DNA of 5,546 nucleotides from Verrucomicrobiota bacterium. GTDB lineage: Bacteria; Verrucomicrobiota; Verrucomicrobiia; Limisphaerales; UBA1100. Under the pieces are notes generated by a model that was not told the DNA's origin, made no database searches, and saw only the letters and a list, made by a program, of their open reading frames with translations. The stretch is from positions 1 through 5,546 of the forward strand of contig DQLO01000284.1 in assembly GCA_015660155.1 (NCBI GenBank). Direction: 5' to 3'. Positions 1-5,546 of the stretch are shown here, piece by piece; position 1 is the stretch's first letter, and the number at the start of each line of letters is the position of its first letter. The position numbers and the translations under genes were made by a program.

Positions 1-435
1 AATTTCATCATTCCCGTGATGGATCGCCCGCGACCAATTCACCAGCGTATTTTTCGCAAGGACACCGATGGCAATGTAAACGTGATGGACATCAACAGTG
101 CCACGATAGATTTACGGGAGCAGGTGTATCATTTCGCCAAGGTAAACGTGATCACAAAGGACAACGAAAACATCCAGATTACCGCGGGCTTATTTTTCCA
201 GATCTGCGACGTGCACGCGGTGGTGTATGAAATCGCCAACCTGCCCGACGCCATCGAGGAACTATACATGACAAGCCTGCGTAATGTGGTGGGCAAACTG
301 GACCTGAACGAGTGCCTTGCCTCGCGAGAGAAAATCAGCAGTGAACTTAGTCAAGTTATGGATGAAGCCACGGACAAGTGGGGCGTGAAAGTCAACCGTT
401 TGGGAATCAAGGATATTGCCCCGACACCCAAGTAG
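1..435 (+). CDS. SPFH/Band 7 (stomatin/prohibitin-like) protein, 5' end outside window, C-terminus short
   Basis: The reading frame is open from base 1 (NFIIPVMDRPR...), so the gene begins upstream and the GTG at 16 is internal, not a start. The 144 visible residues match the core of the SPFH domain. Landmarks are the IIPVMDRPR strand, a LREQV segment followed by VITKDNENIQI, the VYEIANLPDAIEEL helix, the LRNVVGKLDLNE segment and DEATDKWGVKVNRLGIKDIAP. Family members are membrane-anchored scaffold proteins that oligomerise through this domain. The N-terminal membrane hairpin would lie before the window. In stomatin-like proteins this domain is normally followed by a long charged helical region; here a TAG stop (433-435) falls directly after IAPTPK, so that region is absent. 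The gene may be truncated and decaying, or it may be a naturally short form. Base composition is less GC-rich than the dehydratase gene downstream. The family is clear; whether the gene is functional is uncertain. Confidence 0.85.
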   Translation, partial: NFIIPVMDRPRPIHQRIFRKDTDGNVNVMDINSATIDLREQVYHFAKVNVITKDNENIQITAGLFFQICDVHAVVYEIANLPDAIEELYMTSLRNVVGKLDLNECLASREKISSELSQVMDEATDKWGVKVNRLGIKDIAPTPK

Positions 436-524
436 ATGAAATTGATGATAAAGCAACAGCAGAAGCAATTAAGGTTATTTTGAGAGAGCGTGAATCTGGT
501 TTGCCACCAGTGATAGGCAGTTAA
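432..524 (+). pseudogene. Coding-like remnant ending in ...LPPVIGS, unrecognised family
   Basis: In the frame shifted relative to the SPFH gene, the bases just after its stop read as a plausible protein end: DEIDDKATAEAIKVI, then LRERESGLPPVIGS and a TAA at 522-524. The charged, helix-forming composition looks like a real C-terminus, but no start codon belongs to it. Further upstream the same frame only shadows the SPFH gene. It could be a tail reached through a -1 frameshift at AAG|TAG, or the end of another gene joined here by a deletion. I do not recognise the family. The call rests only on amino-acid composition and the open frame. Confidence 0.25.
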
Positions 525-542
525 CTACTGCAACTTACTACC

Positions 543-587
543 ATAAAGAAACTACTAGCATTATCTATTGCCCTATTGTCGCTTTAG
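543..587 (+). pseudogene. Possible signal-peptide remnant (IKKLLALSIALLSL, then stop)
   Basis: Starting at an ATA codon, the frame reads IKKLLALSIALLSL and stops at TAG (585-587). Two lysines followed by a hydrophobic run are the pattern of a Sec signal peptide. It lies 18 bases after the TAA of the preceding remnant and in the same frame, which is the spacing expected between two neighbouring genes. An original ATG may have mutated to ATA and the rest of the gene been lost. It is short enough to be chance, because AT-rich DNA readily encodes Leu, Ile and Lys. Confidence 0.2.
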
Positions 588-657
588 GGAACACTCACGA
601 GATTATGATAAGTAAAACCCTAGTGGGGCCAACGCAAGTTTAGAGAAAGCACACTGC

Positions 658-695
658 CTTTTCATCTCTGTGCCCTCTGTGTCTTTGTGGTGAAT
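658..695 (-). repeat. Dispersed 'HRGHRE'-type period-9 repeat
   Basis: The + strand contains CTCTGTG at 666-672, CTCTGTG again at 675-681 and a diverged TTTGTGG at 684-690, a 9-base period. Read on the minus strand it is a run of CACAGAG units and translates as PQRHRGHRDE. That translation is the hallmark of a widespread non-coding bacterial repeat often mis-annotated as small proteins; this identification comes from memory of the motif. It lies just upstream of the dehydratase start. The GTG at 687, the first start-like codon of the dehydratase frame, falls inside it and is therefore unlikely to be a true start. Confidence 0.7.
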
Positions 696-730
696 TGGTT
701 TCATCTCGCCCTCGCCAAATTTTCCCGCTA

Positions 731-749
731 CAAATCCGCGTCCATTCAT
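731..749 (-). repeat. Short 'AATGGACGCGGATT'-type repeat motif next to the start codon
   Basis: The minus strand reads GAATGGACGCGGATTTG and translates as part of YEWTRIC. Similar AATGGACACGGATT-type units are common dispersed intergenic repeats in many bacteria and are often found with the CACAGAG-type repeat seen 40 bases upstream. Only one copy is present here, so the call rests on recognising the motif. It directly abuts the ATG at 750, leaving no visible Shine-Dalgarno sequence for that gene. Confidence 0.45.
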
Positions 750-2492
750 ATGAGTAACGAATCTCCTTCACGAAAAACTCCCGACGACCTCCGCAGTGCG
801 CGGTGGTTTGCGCCAGATGATGTGCGGGCACTTGGGCATCGGGCGCGGGTGAAGGCGATGGGCTGGGCGGACAACGATTTTCGCGGGAAACCAGTCATCG
901 GCATCCTCAATACTTGGAGCGACCTCAACACGTGCCACTCGCACCTACGCGAGCGGGCGGAGAAAGTGAAGCAGGGCGTGTGGCAGGCGGGTGGATTTCC
1001 CGTGGAAGTGCCGGTGATGTCGCTGGGCGAAATGTTGATGAAACCGACGACGATGCTTTACCGCAATCTGCTCTCGATGGAGGCGGAGGAGGTGCTGCGG
1101 TGTCATCCCATCGACGCCGCGGTGCTGATGGGCGGTTGCGACAAGACGACGCCGGCGCTGCTGATGGGCGCGATCTCGGCGGATATCCCCACGCTGTTTC
1201 TGCCGGCGGGGCCGATGCTGACGGCGCGTTGGGGCAAGGAGACGCTCGGCAGCGGCAGCTCGGTTTGGGATTTTTGGGCGGAGCGTTGCGCGGGCAATCT
1301 TTCTGATGAAGACTGGACGAAATTCGAAAACGCCATCGGCCGGTCGCCGGGCCATTGCATGACGATGGGCACGGCGTCCACGATGGGCGCGATCGCCGAG
1401 GGGCTGGGCTTCACGCTGCCGGGTGCCTCGAGCATTCCGGCGGTGGTCAGCGAGCATCATCGGATGTCCACCACCTGCGGCCGCCGCGCGGTGGAGATGG
1501 CGTGGGAAGATTTGAAACCGTCGGACGTCCTCACGCGCGAGTCCTTCGAGAACGCCATCACGGTGGACATGGCCATCGGCGGCTCCACCAACGCCATCGT
1601 GCACATCATTGCGATGGCGGGCCGCGCGGGCATCGATATTTCGCTGGAGGATTTCGACCGCCTCTCGCGCACCACGCCCGTGCTCGCCAACATCCGCCCC
1701 AACGGCGACCAGTATTTAATGGAGGATTTTTATAACGCCGGCGGATTGCGCGCGTTGATGGCGCAGCTCGGCGATCAACTCCACGGCGATTGCGTAACCG
1801 TCAACGGCCACACGATCGCCGAAAACATCGCCGATGCGGAGTTGATTGACGACGACGTCATCCGCACGCCGGACAATCCCGTCGCCGCCGAGGGCAGCAC
1901 CTTTGTGTTGCGCGGCAATCTTGCCCCGCACGGTTGCGTAGTGAAACCCGCCGCCGCCGTCGAAGCGCTCCTCACCCATCGCGGCCCCGCGCTGGTGTTT
2001 GATAATTACCCCGACCTCAAAGCGCGCCTCAATGATCCCGACCTCGACGTGACAAAAGACACCGTGCTCGTGCTGCGTAGTGCCGGCCCCGAGGGTGCGC
2101 CGGGCTTTCCCGAGTGGGGCATGCTGCCCATCCCCGATAAGTTGCTGAAGGAAGGCGTGCGCGACATGGTGCGCCTTTCCGATGCCCGTATGAGCGGCAC
2201 CAGCTACGGTATGTGCGTGCTACATCTCACACCCGAAAGCCACGTTGGCGGCCCGCTGGCGTTCGTGCAAACCGGCGACGAAATCGAACTCGATGTCCCC
2301 AACCGAAAAATCCATCTGCATGTGGATGACGCCGAACTCGAAACCCGCCGCGCCGCATGGAAAAAGCCCAAGCCCAAATACGCCCGCGGCTACGGTCAGC
2401 TCTACATCAACCACGTCACCCAAGCGCACGAGGGCTGTGACTTCGACTTTTTGCAACACGGCCCGCCAACGCCCGAGCCGCCGATTTTTTGA
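750..2492 (+). CDS. IlvD/Edd-family sugar-acid (aldonate) dehydratase, [2Fe-2S] enzyme
   Basis: This 580-residue cytoplasmic enzyme is predicted to remove water from an aldonic acid such as L-arabinonate, L-fuconate or D-galactonate, giving a 2-keto-3-deoxy acid. The three cluster cysteines are visible: C62 in NTCHSH, C130 in GGCDKTTP and C203 in GHCMTMGTAS. K132 and acidic residues near it would hold the Mg ion, and S482 in ARMSGTS matches the conserved catalytic serine. Spacing of the cysteines agrees with characterised L-arabinonate dehydratase. GHCMTMGTAS, where IlvD proper has ACGGMYTANT, and the C-terminal RGYGQLY...EGCDFDF block point to the sugar-acid branch rather than branched-chain amino-acid synthesis. 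ATG 750 (MSNESP) is preferred over GTG 687 because the 21 extra codons translate repeat DNA. No Shine-Dalgarno is evident. The stop overlaps the next start by one base (TGATG), implying coupled translation. The substrate cannot be fixed from sequence. Confidence 0.9.
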   Translation: MSNESPSRKTPDDLRSARWFAPDDVRALGHRARVKAMGWADNDFRGKPVIGILNTWSDLNTCHSHLRERAEKVKQGVWQAGGFPVEVPVMSLGEMLMKPTTMLYRNLLSMEAEEVLRCHPIDAAVLMGGCDKTTPALLMGAISADIPTLFLPAGPMLTARWGKETLGSGSSVWDFWAERCAGNLSDEDWTKFENAIGRSPGHCMTMGTASTMGAIAEGLGFTLPGASSIPAVVSEHHRMSTTCGRRAVEMAWEDLKPSDVLTRESFENAITVDMAIGGSTNAIVHIIAMAGRAGIDISLEDFDRLSRTTPVLANIRPNGDQYLMEDFYNAGGLRALMAQLGDQLHGDCVTVNGHTIAENIADAELIDDDVIRTPDNPVAAEGSTFVLRGNLAPHGCVVKPAAAVEALLTHRGPALVFDNYPDLKARLNDPDLDVTKDTVLVLRSAGPEGAPGFPEWGMLPIPDKLLKEGVRDMVRLSDARMSGTSYGMCVLHLTPESHVGGPLAFVQTGDEIELDVPNRKIHLHVDDAELETRRAAWKKPKPKYARGYGQLYINHVTQAHEGCDFDFLQHGPPTPEPPIF

Positions 2493-3403
2493 TGAACACA
2501 AACGCCATCACCCCCGGGATGCTGGCCAGCTCGGTCATCGCCGTGCCGCCGTTGGCGCGGGATGCGGAGCTGAAAATTTGTGCCACCGAAAACGCGAAGG
2601 TCATTCGCCATCTCGAGGACGGCGGCATTCGCACTTTGCTCTACGGCGGCAACGCGGTTTTTCATCACATCGCCCTCGCCGAATACGCCGACACACTGGC
2701 GATGCTGCGGGACAACGCCGGCGCGGAAACGACGGTCATTCCCTCCGTTGGCCCCGCCTTCGGCACGTCACTCGACCAAGCCGCCGTGCTGCGCGATTTT
2801 GATTTCCCCACCGCGATGGTTTTGCCCGCGCGCGACATTGCCACACCCGAAGGCGTCGCCACCGGCATTCGTAAATTCGCTGAGGCTTACGGAAAACCCA
2901 TCGTGCTTTACATCAAATTCGAGGGCTACCTCGAGCCCGAACACGCGCGCGCGCTGATGGACGACGGCGTGGTGAACTGGATTAAATACGCCATCGTCCG
3001 CAATGACCCCGCGCAAGACGACTACCTCCGCCAACTCGTCGATTGCGTCGACCCGCAACGCATCGTCAGCGGCATCGGCGAGCAACCGGCCATCGTACAC
3101 CTCCGCGATTTCGGCGTGCAAGGATTCACCAGCGGCTGCGTGTGCATCGCCCCAAGCCTCTCCATGAAAATGTTGGCGGCACTGAAAGCGGGCGATTACG
3201 AAACCTGCGAAACCATCCGCCAAACCTTCGAACCCCTCGAAAATCTCCGCAATGCCATCAACCCCATCCGCGTCCTTCACACTGCCGTAGCCGAGGCCGG
3301 CATCGCCGACACGGGGCCGATCCTACCGCTGCTGAACGATGTGAGTGAAAATGAACGTGCTAATATTGCCGATGCTGCAAAAACATTGTTGGTGCACAAT
3401 TAA
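2492..3403 (+). CDS. DapA/NAL-family Schiff-base lyase, probable 2-keto-3-deoxy sugar-acid aldolase or dehydratase
   Basis: The 303-residue product has the length and order of a DapA-type (beta/alpha)8 barrel. K165 in NWIKYAIVR is the likely Schiff-base lysine and Y140 in PIVLYIKFEGYL the conserved tyrosine. Other landmarks are LLYGGNAVF (49-57), IPSVGP (83-88), IVSGIGE (191-197) and GFTSGCVC (211-218). Dihydrodipicolinate synthase would have a Thr-Thr pair near residue 50 and an Arg shortly after the Tyr; here these are GGN and FEG, so lysine biosynthesis is unlikely. Position after an aldonate dehydratase suggests it acts on the 2-keto-3-deoxy product, either splitting it to pyruvate plus an aldehyde or dehydrating it to a semialdehyde, as in L-arabinose oxidation. 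ATG 2492 is chosen because it overlaps the preceding TGA by one base; the TTG at 2489 is the less likely alternative. No Shine-Dalgarno is seen. The family is firm; the reaction is inferred. Confidence 0.85.
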   Translation: MNTNAITPGMLASSVIAVPPLARDAELKICATENAKVIRHLEDGGIRTLLYGGNAVFHHIALAEYADTLAMLRDNAGAETTVIPSVGPAFGTSLDQAAVLRDFDFPTAMVLPARDIATPEGVATGIRKFAEAYGKPIVLYIKFEGYLEPEHARALMDDGVVNWIKYAIVRNDPAQDDYLRQLVDCVDPQRIVSGIGEQPAIVHLRDFGVQGFTSGCVCIAPSLSMKMLAALKAGDYETCETIRQTFEPLENLRNAINPIRVLHTAVAEAGIADTGPILPLLNDVSENERANIADAAKTLLVHN

Positions 3404-3442
3404 TTGGACTGTTGGGTTCCACCTTGCTCCTCCCGCGTCGTG

Positions 3443-5290
3443 ATGGTTCAATTGCGCATGCACCGTTTTTTTGCCATTGGATTTTTGTTCGTTGCCTTCG
3501 TGGCTTCCGCGAAGGACAGGCCGCCGAACATTGTGATTATTCTGGCTGATGACATGGGGTATGGCGATGCGCGTTGCTATAATCCAAAGTCCAAGAATCC
3601 CACACATAATATCGACCGGTTGGCACGTGAGGGAATGCGATTTACTGACGCCCATGCACCGGCGTCATTTTGTGTACCTACGCGATATGGGCTGCTCACA
3701 GGACGTTACCCGCATCGGATAAAGTTGGATTGGCGCAGCCGCGCGTTGATCGAGAAAGGGCGAACAACAATTCCCTCAGCATTACGGGAGAAGGGGTATG
3801 CTACGGCAATGGTGGGCAAGTGGCATTTGGGGTTTGATGGCGGTCCGAATTACGATTACTCCAAGCCGTTGGTTGGCGGCCCAATGGATCGAGGGTTTGA
3901 TTTTTACTTCGGCATGCCGCACTCGCTGGATATTGTGCCGTACTATTACATCAGCGGTCGCAAGGCGGTGATGGCGCCCACAGGTACAGTTGGTTCCCGC
4001 AATACGGAGGGCTGGAGTCGTATCCAAGGAGAGTTTTGGCGTGGCGGCCCGATTGCACCAAACTTTAAACATGAGGAGGTGCTGCCGCGATTCACGATGG
4101 AGTCGGTGAAATACATCGAGGGACGCAAGGGTAATGAGCAGCCGTTCTTTCTGTATGTGGCTTTACCCGCACCACATACGCCGTGGTTGCCCGCGAAAAA
4201 ATTCCGAGGCAAAACGAACAACATGTACAGTGACTTTGTGGCAATGGTGGACGACACCGTGGGTCAAGTCCTGTCCGCCCTTGATCGCACCCAACTCTCC
4301 AAAAACACCCTTGTCATTTTCACCAGTGACAACGGGCCGGTTTGGTACAACACCGATATCGAACGCTTCGGCCACAGTGCCACCACGCCTTTACGTGGCA
4401 TGAAAGCTGACGCGTGGGAGGCAGGCCATCGCATGCCCTTTATCGTCCGCTGGCCAGGGAAGGTGAAGGCCAACACGATAAGTGACGCACTGATTTGCCA
4501 GACGGATATGATGGCGACCTTTGCCGCACTCACCGGACGCAAGCTGGCCGATAACGAGGGTGAGGATAGCGAGGATTTTTTGCCGGTGCTACTGGATGAG
4601 CGCAAAACGGCCCGGCAAGAGCTGATAACCGGCACCAAGCCAACGCATATGGCCGTTCGCCAAGGCCAGCTAAAATACATCCCTTCACTCGGATCCGGTG
4701 GCTTTTCTAATCCGCGCCGTGTGCAGCCGGTGCCGAAGGGTCCGCGCGGCCAACTCTACAACTTGGCTGAGGACATTGGCGAAGCAAAGAATCTATGGCT
4801 CGATGAACCGGGATTGGTTGAGTCCTTTGAAAATCAAATCGCAAAGCAAAAAGCATCGGGCCGAACACGTCCTCCCATGAAGCTTTTTAACAAACTGCTC
4901 TCTGAGTCGCCGCAAATTACCACCCACAGGCTCAATGCTGAGCCCAATGATAAACGTTTCCTTTATTATACTGTCAGCCGGGATGGCCGCACACTCAGAG
5001 GCAAAGCCGCAGGCCGCCTGCGGAGCTTATTGATAAGCGACGCGGATTCCACCACTCGACATGATGAAAAATCACACTTTGACCCAGGCATATTGTTGCG
5101 CTTCCGTCTTGGTGACCATGAGGCGCAGGTGGCGATTTGTTTTATATGTAACAAGTGGGCGCTGTACCTTAATGGCGAGACGGTCAGCTACACATCGTTG
5201 GCCGATGACCGCGCAGCGGTTTTGGCGGAAGTGAAGATGATGTTTCCCAAAGATAAAATCATCCAAGGCATCCCGGATAAATTGCAGTGA
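3443..5290 (+). CDS. Secreted Cys-type sulfatase with C-terminal extra domain
   Basis: The 615-residue protein begins with a signal peptide (hydrophobic core [13 protein letters not shown], likely cut before KDRPPN). It then has the formylglycine-sulfatase fold: [16 protein letters not shown] with metal ligands D36 and D37, C77 in the CVPTR motif to be oxidised to formylglycine, GKWHLG (K126, H128), H245 in APHTP, SDN (D296, N297) and K321 in RGMK. It would hydrolyse sulfate esters outside the cytoplasm, plausibly on algal polysaccharide. It needs a formylglycine-generating enzyme encoded elsewhere. A typical family member ends near residue 475; here about 135 more residues follow (separate entry). 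ATG 3443 is used, while ATG 3458 (MHRFFAIG) gives an equally good 18-residue signal peptide; TTG 3404 is unlikely. No clear Shine-Dalgarno precedes either. It starts 39 bases after the DapA-type gene and overlaps the next sulfatase by four bases. The natural substrate is unknown. Confidence 0.9.
   Translation: MVQLRMHRFFAIGFLFVAFVASAKDRPPNIVIILADDMGYGDARCYNPKSKNPTHNIDRLAREGMRFTDAHAPASFCVPTRYGLLTGRYPHRIKLDWRSRALIEKGRTTIPSALREKGYATAMVGKWHLGFDGGPNYDYSKPLVGGPMDRGFDFYFGMPHSLDIVPYYYISGRKAVMAPTGTVGSRNTEGWSRIQGEFWRGGPIAPNFKHEEVLPRFTMESVKYIEGRKGNEQPFFLYVALPAPHTPWLPAKKFRGKTNNMYSDFVAMVDDTVGQVLSALDRTQLSKNTLVIFTSDNGPVWYNTDIERFGHSATTPLRGMKADAWEAGHRMPFIVRWPGKVKANTISDALICQTDMMATFAALTGRKLADNEGEDSEDFLPVLLDERKTARQELITGTKPTHMAVRQGQLKYIPSLGSGGFSNPRRVQPVPKGPRGQLYNLAEDIGEAKNLWLDEPGLVESFENQIAKQKASGRTRPPMKLFNKLLSESPQITTHRLNAEPNDKRFLYYTVSRDGRTLRGKAAGRLRSLLISDADSTTRHDEKSHFDPGILLRFRLGDHEAQVAICFICNKWALYLNGETVSYTSLADDRAAVLAEVKMMFPKDKIIQGIPDKLQ
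4871..5287 (+). other. C-terminal extra domain of the sulfatase, ICFxC type
   Basis: After the normal sulfatase end ([11 protein letters not shown]) the protein runs on for about 135 residues. Visible features are a [11 protein letters not shown] strand, [13 protein letters not shown], and [16 protein letters not shown] with cysteines at 566 and 569, followed by a helical end with MMFPKDK. From memory, this order (F-x-P, then an Arg-containing strand, then ICFxC, then a Tyr-rich strand, then a short helix ending in FP) resembles small secreted proteins of unknown function. Position within one uninterrupted frame shows a fusion, not a separate gene. It could bind carbohydrate or metal; nothing in the sequence decides this. 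Confidence 0.5.
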
Positions 5291-5546
5291 AAACCTTCCT
5301 ATTTCTAATTCTTACTAGCGTGTCGTTGATCGCCGCTAAGGTGCCGCCGGAGATTGTATTACAACCAAATATTGTATTGATCATGGCTGATGATGTCGGC
5401 TGCGAGCCGATTGGCGCCTATGGTGGCGAGCGTTGGAAGACGCCGCACATCGATGTGCTGGCCAAGGGTGGTATGCGGTTTGACTACTGCTTTAGCATGC
5501 CGGTATGTCATCCCACGCGAGTTTGCCTGATGACCGGCAAGTATCC
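5287..5546 (+). CDS. Second secreted Cys-type sulfatase, 3' end outside window
   Basis: The 86 visible residues begin at GTG 5287, which overlaps the previous stop (GTGA, four bases), a strong sign of translational coupling. [16 protein letters not shown] is a signal peptide with one lysine and a hydrophobic core. Next come [20 protein letters not shown] with the metal-binding D35 and D36, [16 protein letters not shown], and the catalytic CHPTR motif with C74, followed by LMTGKY at the window edge. The block order and spacing are those of arylsulfatase-type S1 sulfatases. Sequence differs clearly from the upstream sulfatase around the active site ([13 protein letters not shown] against [13 protein letters not shown]), so the two are from different subfamilies rather than a recent tandem copy and probably attack different sulfate positions. 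The remaining metal and substrate-binding residues lie beyond the window. Confidence 0.9.
   Translation, partial: MKTFLFLILTSVSLIAAKVPPEIVLQPNIVLIMADDVGCEPIGAYGGERWKTPHIDVLAKGGMRFDYCFSMPVCHPTRVCLMTGKY

Larger units (their letters stand above)
436..749. other. Intergenic region with gene debris and repeats, no intact gene
   Basis: This 314-base stretch separates the SPFH gene from the dehydratase gene. Bases 436 to about 640 are clearly more AT-rich than the flanks and contain the two coding-like remnants. A weak hairpin (CCCTA at 571-575 pairing with TAGGG at 585-589) has no T-tract and is not a convincing terminator. Bases about 658-749 hold repeat-like sequence. A promoter for the downstream operon is expected here, but I see no convincing -35/-10 pair; a TATGAT at 604-609 lacks a well-spaced partner. 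I found no tRNA or other RNA gene. Confidence 0.6.

Noticed and set aside
571..589. Hairpin CCCTA...TAGGG as a terminator
   Set aside because: The stem is only five pairs and no T-tract follows.
687..749. GTG 687 as start of the dehydratase
   Set aside because: The 21 added residues come from the repeat region and do not resemble the N-terminus of the family; ATG 750 fits the usual length.
640..831. Minus-strand open frame containing PQRHRGHRDE
   Set aside because: This is the translation of the dispersed repeat plus antisense of the dehydratase start, a known source of false small proteins.
945..1604. 219-residue open frame on the minus strand
   Set aside because: It lies fully opposite the dehydratase gene, is rich in Arg and His as expected from a GC-rich antisense frame, and shows no recognisable domain.
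750..2492. Dihydroxy-acid dehydratase of branched-chain amino-acid synthesis
   Set aside because: The third cysteine motif is GHCMTMGTAS and the C-terminal block is of the sugar-acid type; the neighbours are catabolic, not ilv genes.
3404..3442. TTG 3404 as start of the first sulfatase
   Set aside because: It would put an odd Cys- and Pro-rich stretch in front of a normal signal peptide; the ATG codons at 3443 and 3458 are better placed.
1..5546. CRISPR array, tRNA, insertion sequence or phage genes
   Set aside because: No regularly spaced repeats, tRNA-like folds, transposase or integrase motifs were seen on either strand.

Overview
The window most resembles a genome fragment from a heterotrophic, probably marine bacterium of the Planctomycetota-Verrucomicrobiota group. 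This is inferred from three things: secreted Cys-type sulfatases in tandem, sugar-acid catabolic genes beside them, and an intergenic 'HRGHRE'-type repeat that is common in such genomes. No rRNA or other marker gene is present, so the placement is tentative. All protein-coding genes lie on the + strand.

Layout: positions 1-435 hold the end of an SPFH/Band 7 (stomatin-like) gene. It stops right after the conserved domain and lacks the usual helical tail. Positions 436-749 hold no intact gene. The first part is AT-rich and contains two short coding-like remnants. The last part holds a period-9 repeat and a second short repeat-like motif that touches the start codon of the next gene. Positions 750-2492 encode an IlvD/Edd-family [2Fe-2S] dehydratase of the sugar-acid (aldonate) type. 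Its stop overlaps the start of a DapA/NAL-family lyase (2492-3403). After a 39-base gap comes a secreted sulfatase (3443-5290) with an unusual C-terminal extra domain. Its stop overlaps the GTG start of a second secreted sulfatase (5287 to the window end), which is cut by the window edge after its catalytic Cys motif.

Working together: the tight packing (1-base overlap, short gap, 4-base overlap) suggests one transcript. The two sulfatases carry signal peptides and would remove sulfate groups from an external or periplasmic carbohydrate. The dehydratase would turn the derived aldonic acid into a 2-keto-3-deoxy acid, and the DapA-type enzyme would cleave or dehydrate that product in the cytoplasm. 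The sugar is not identifiable from this sequence; L-fucose, L-arabinose or galactose derivatives are candidates. The most notable features are the sulfatase with a C-terminal ICFxC domain, the non-canonical active site of the DapA-type protein, and the gene debris and repeats in front of the operon.
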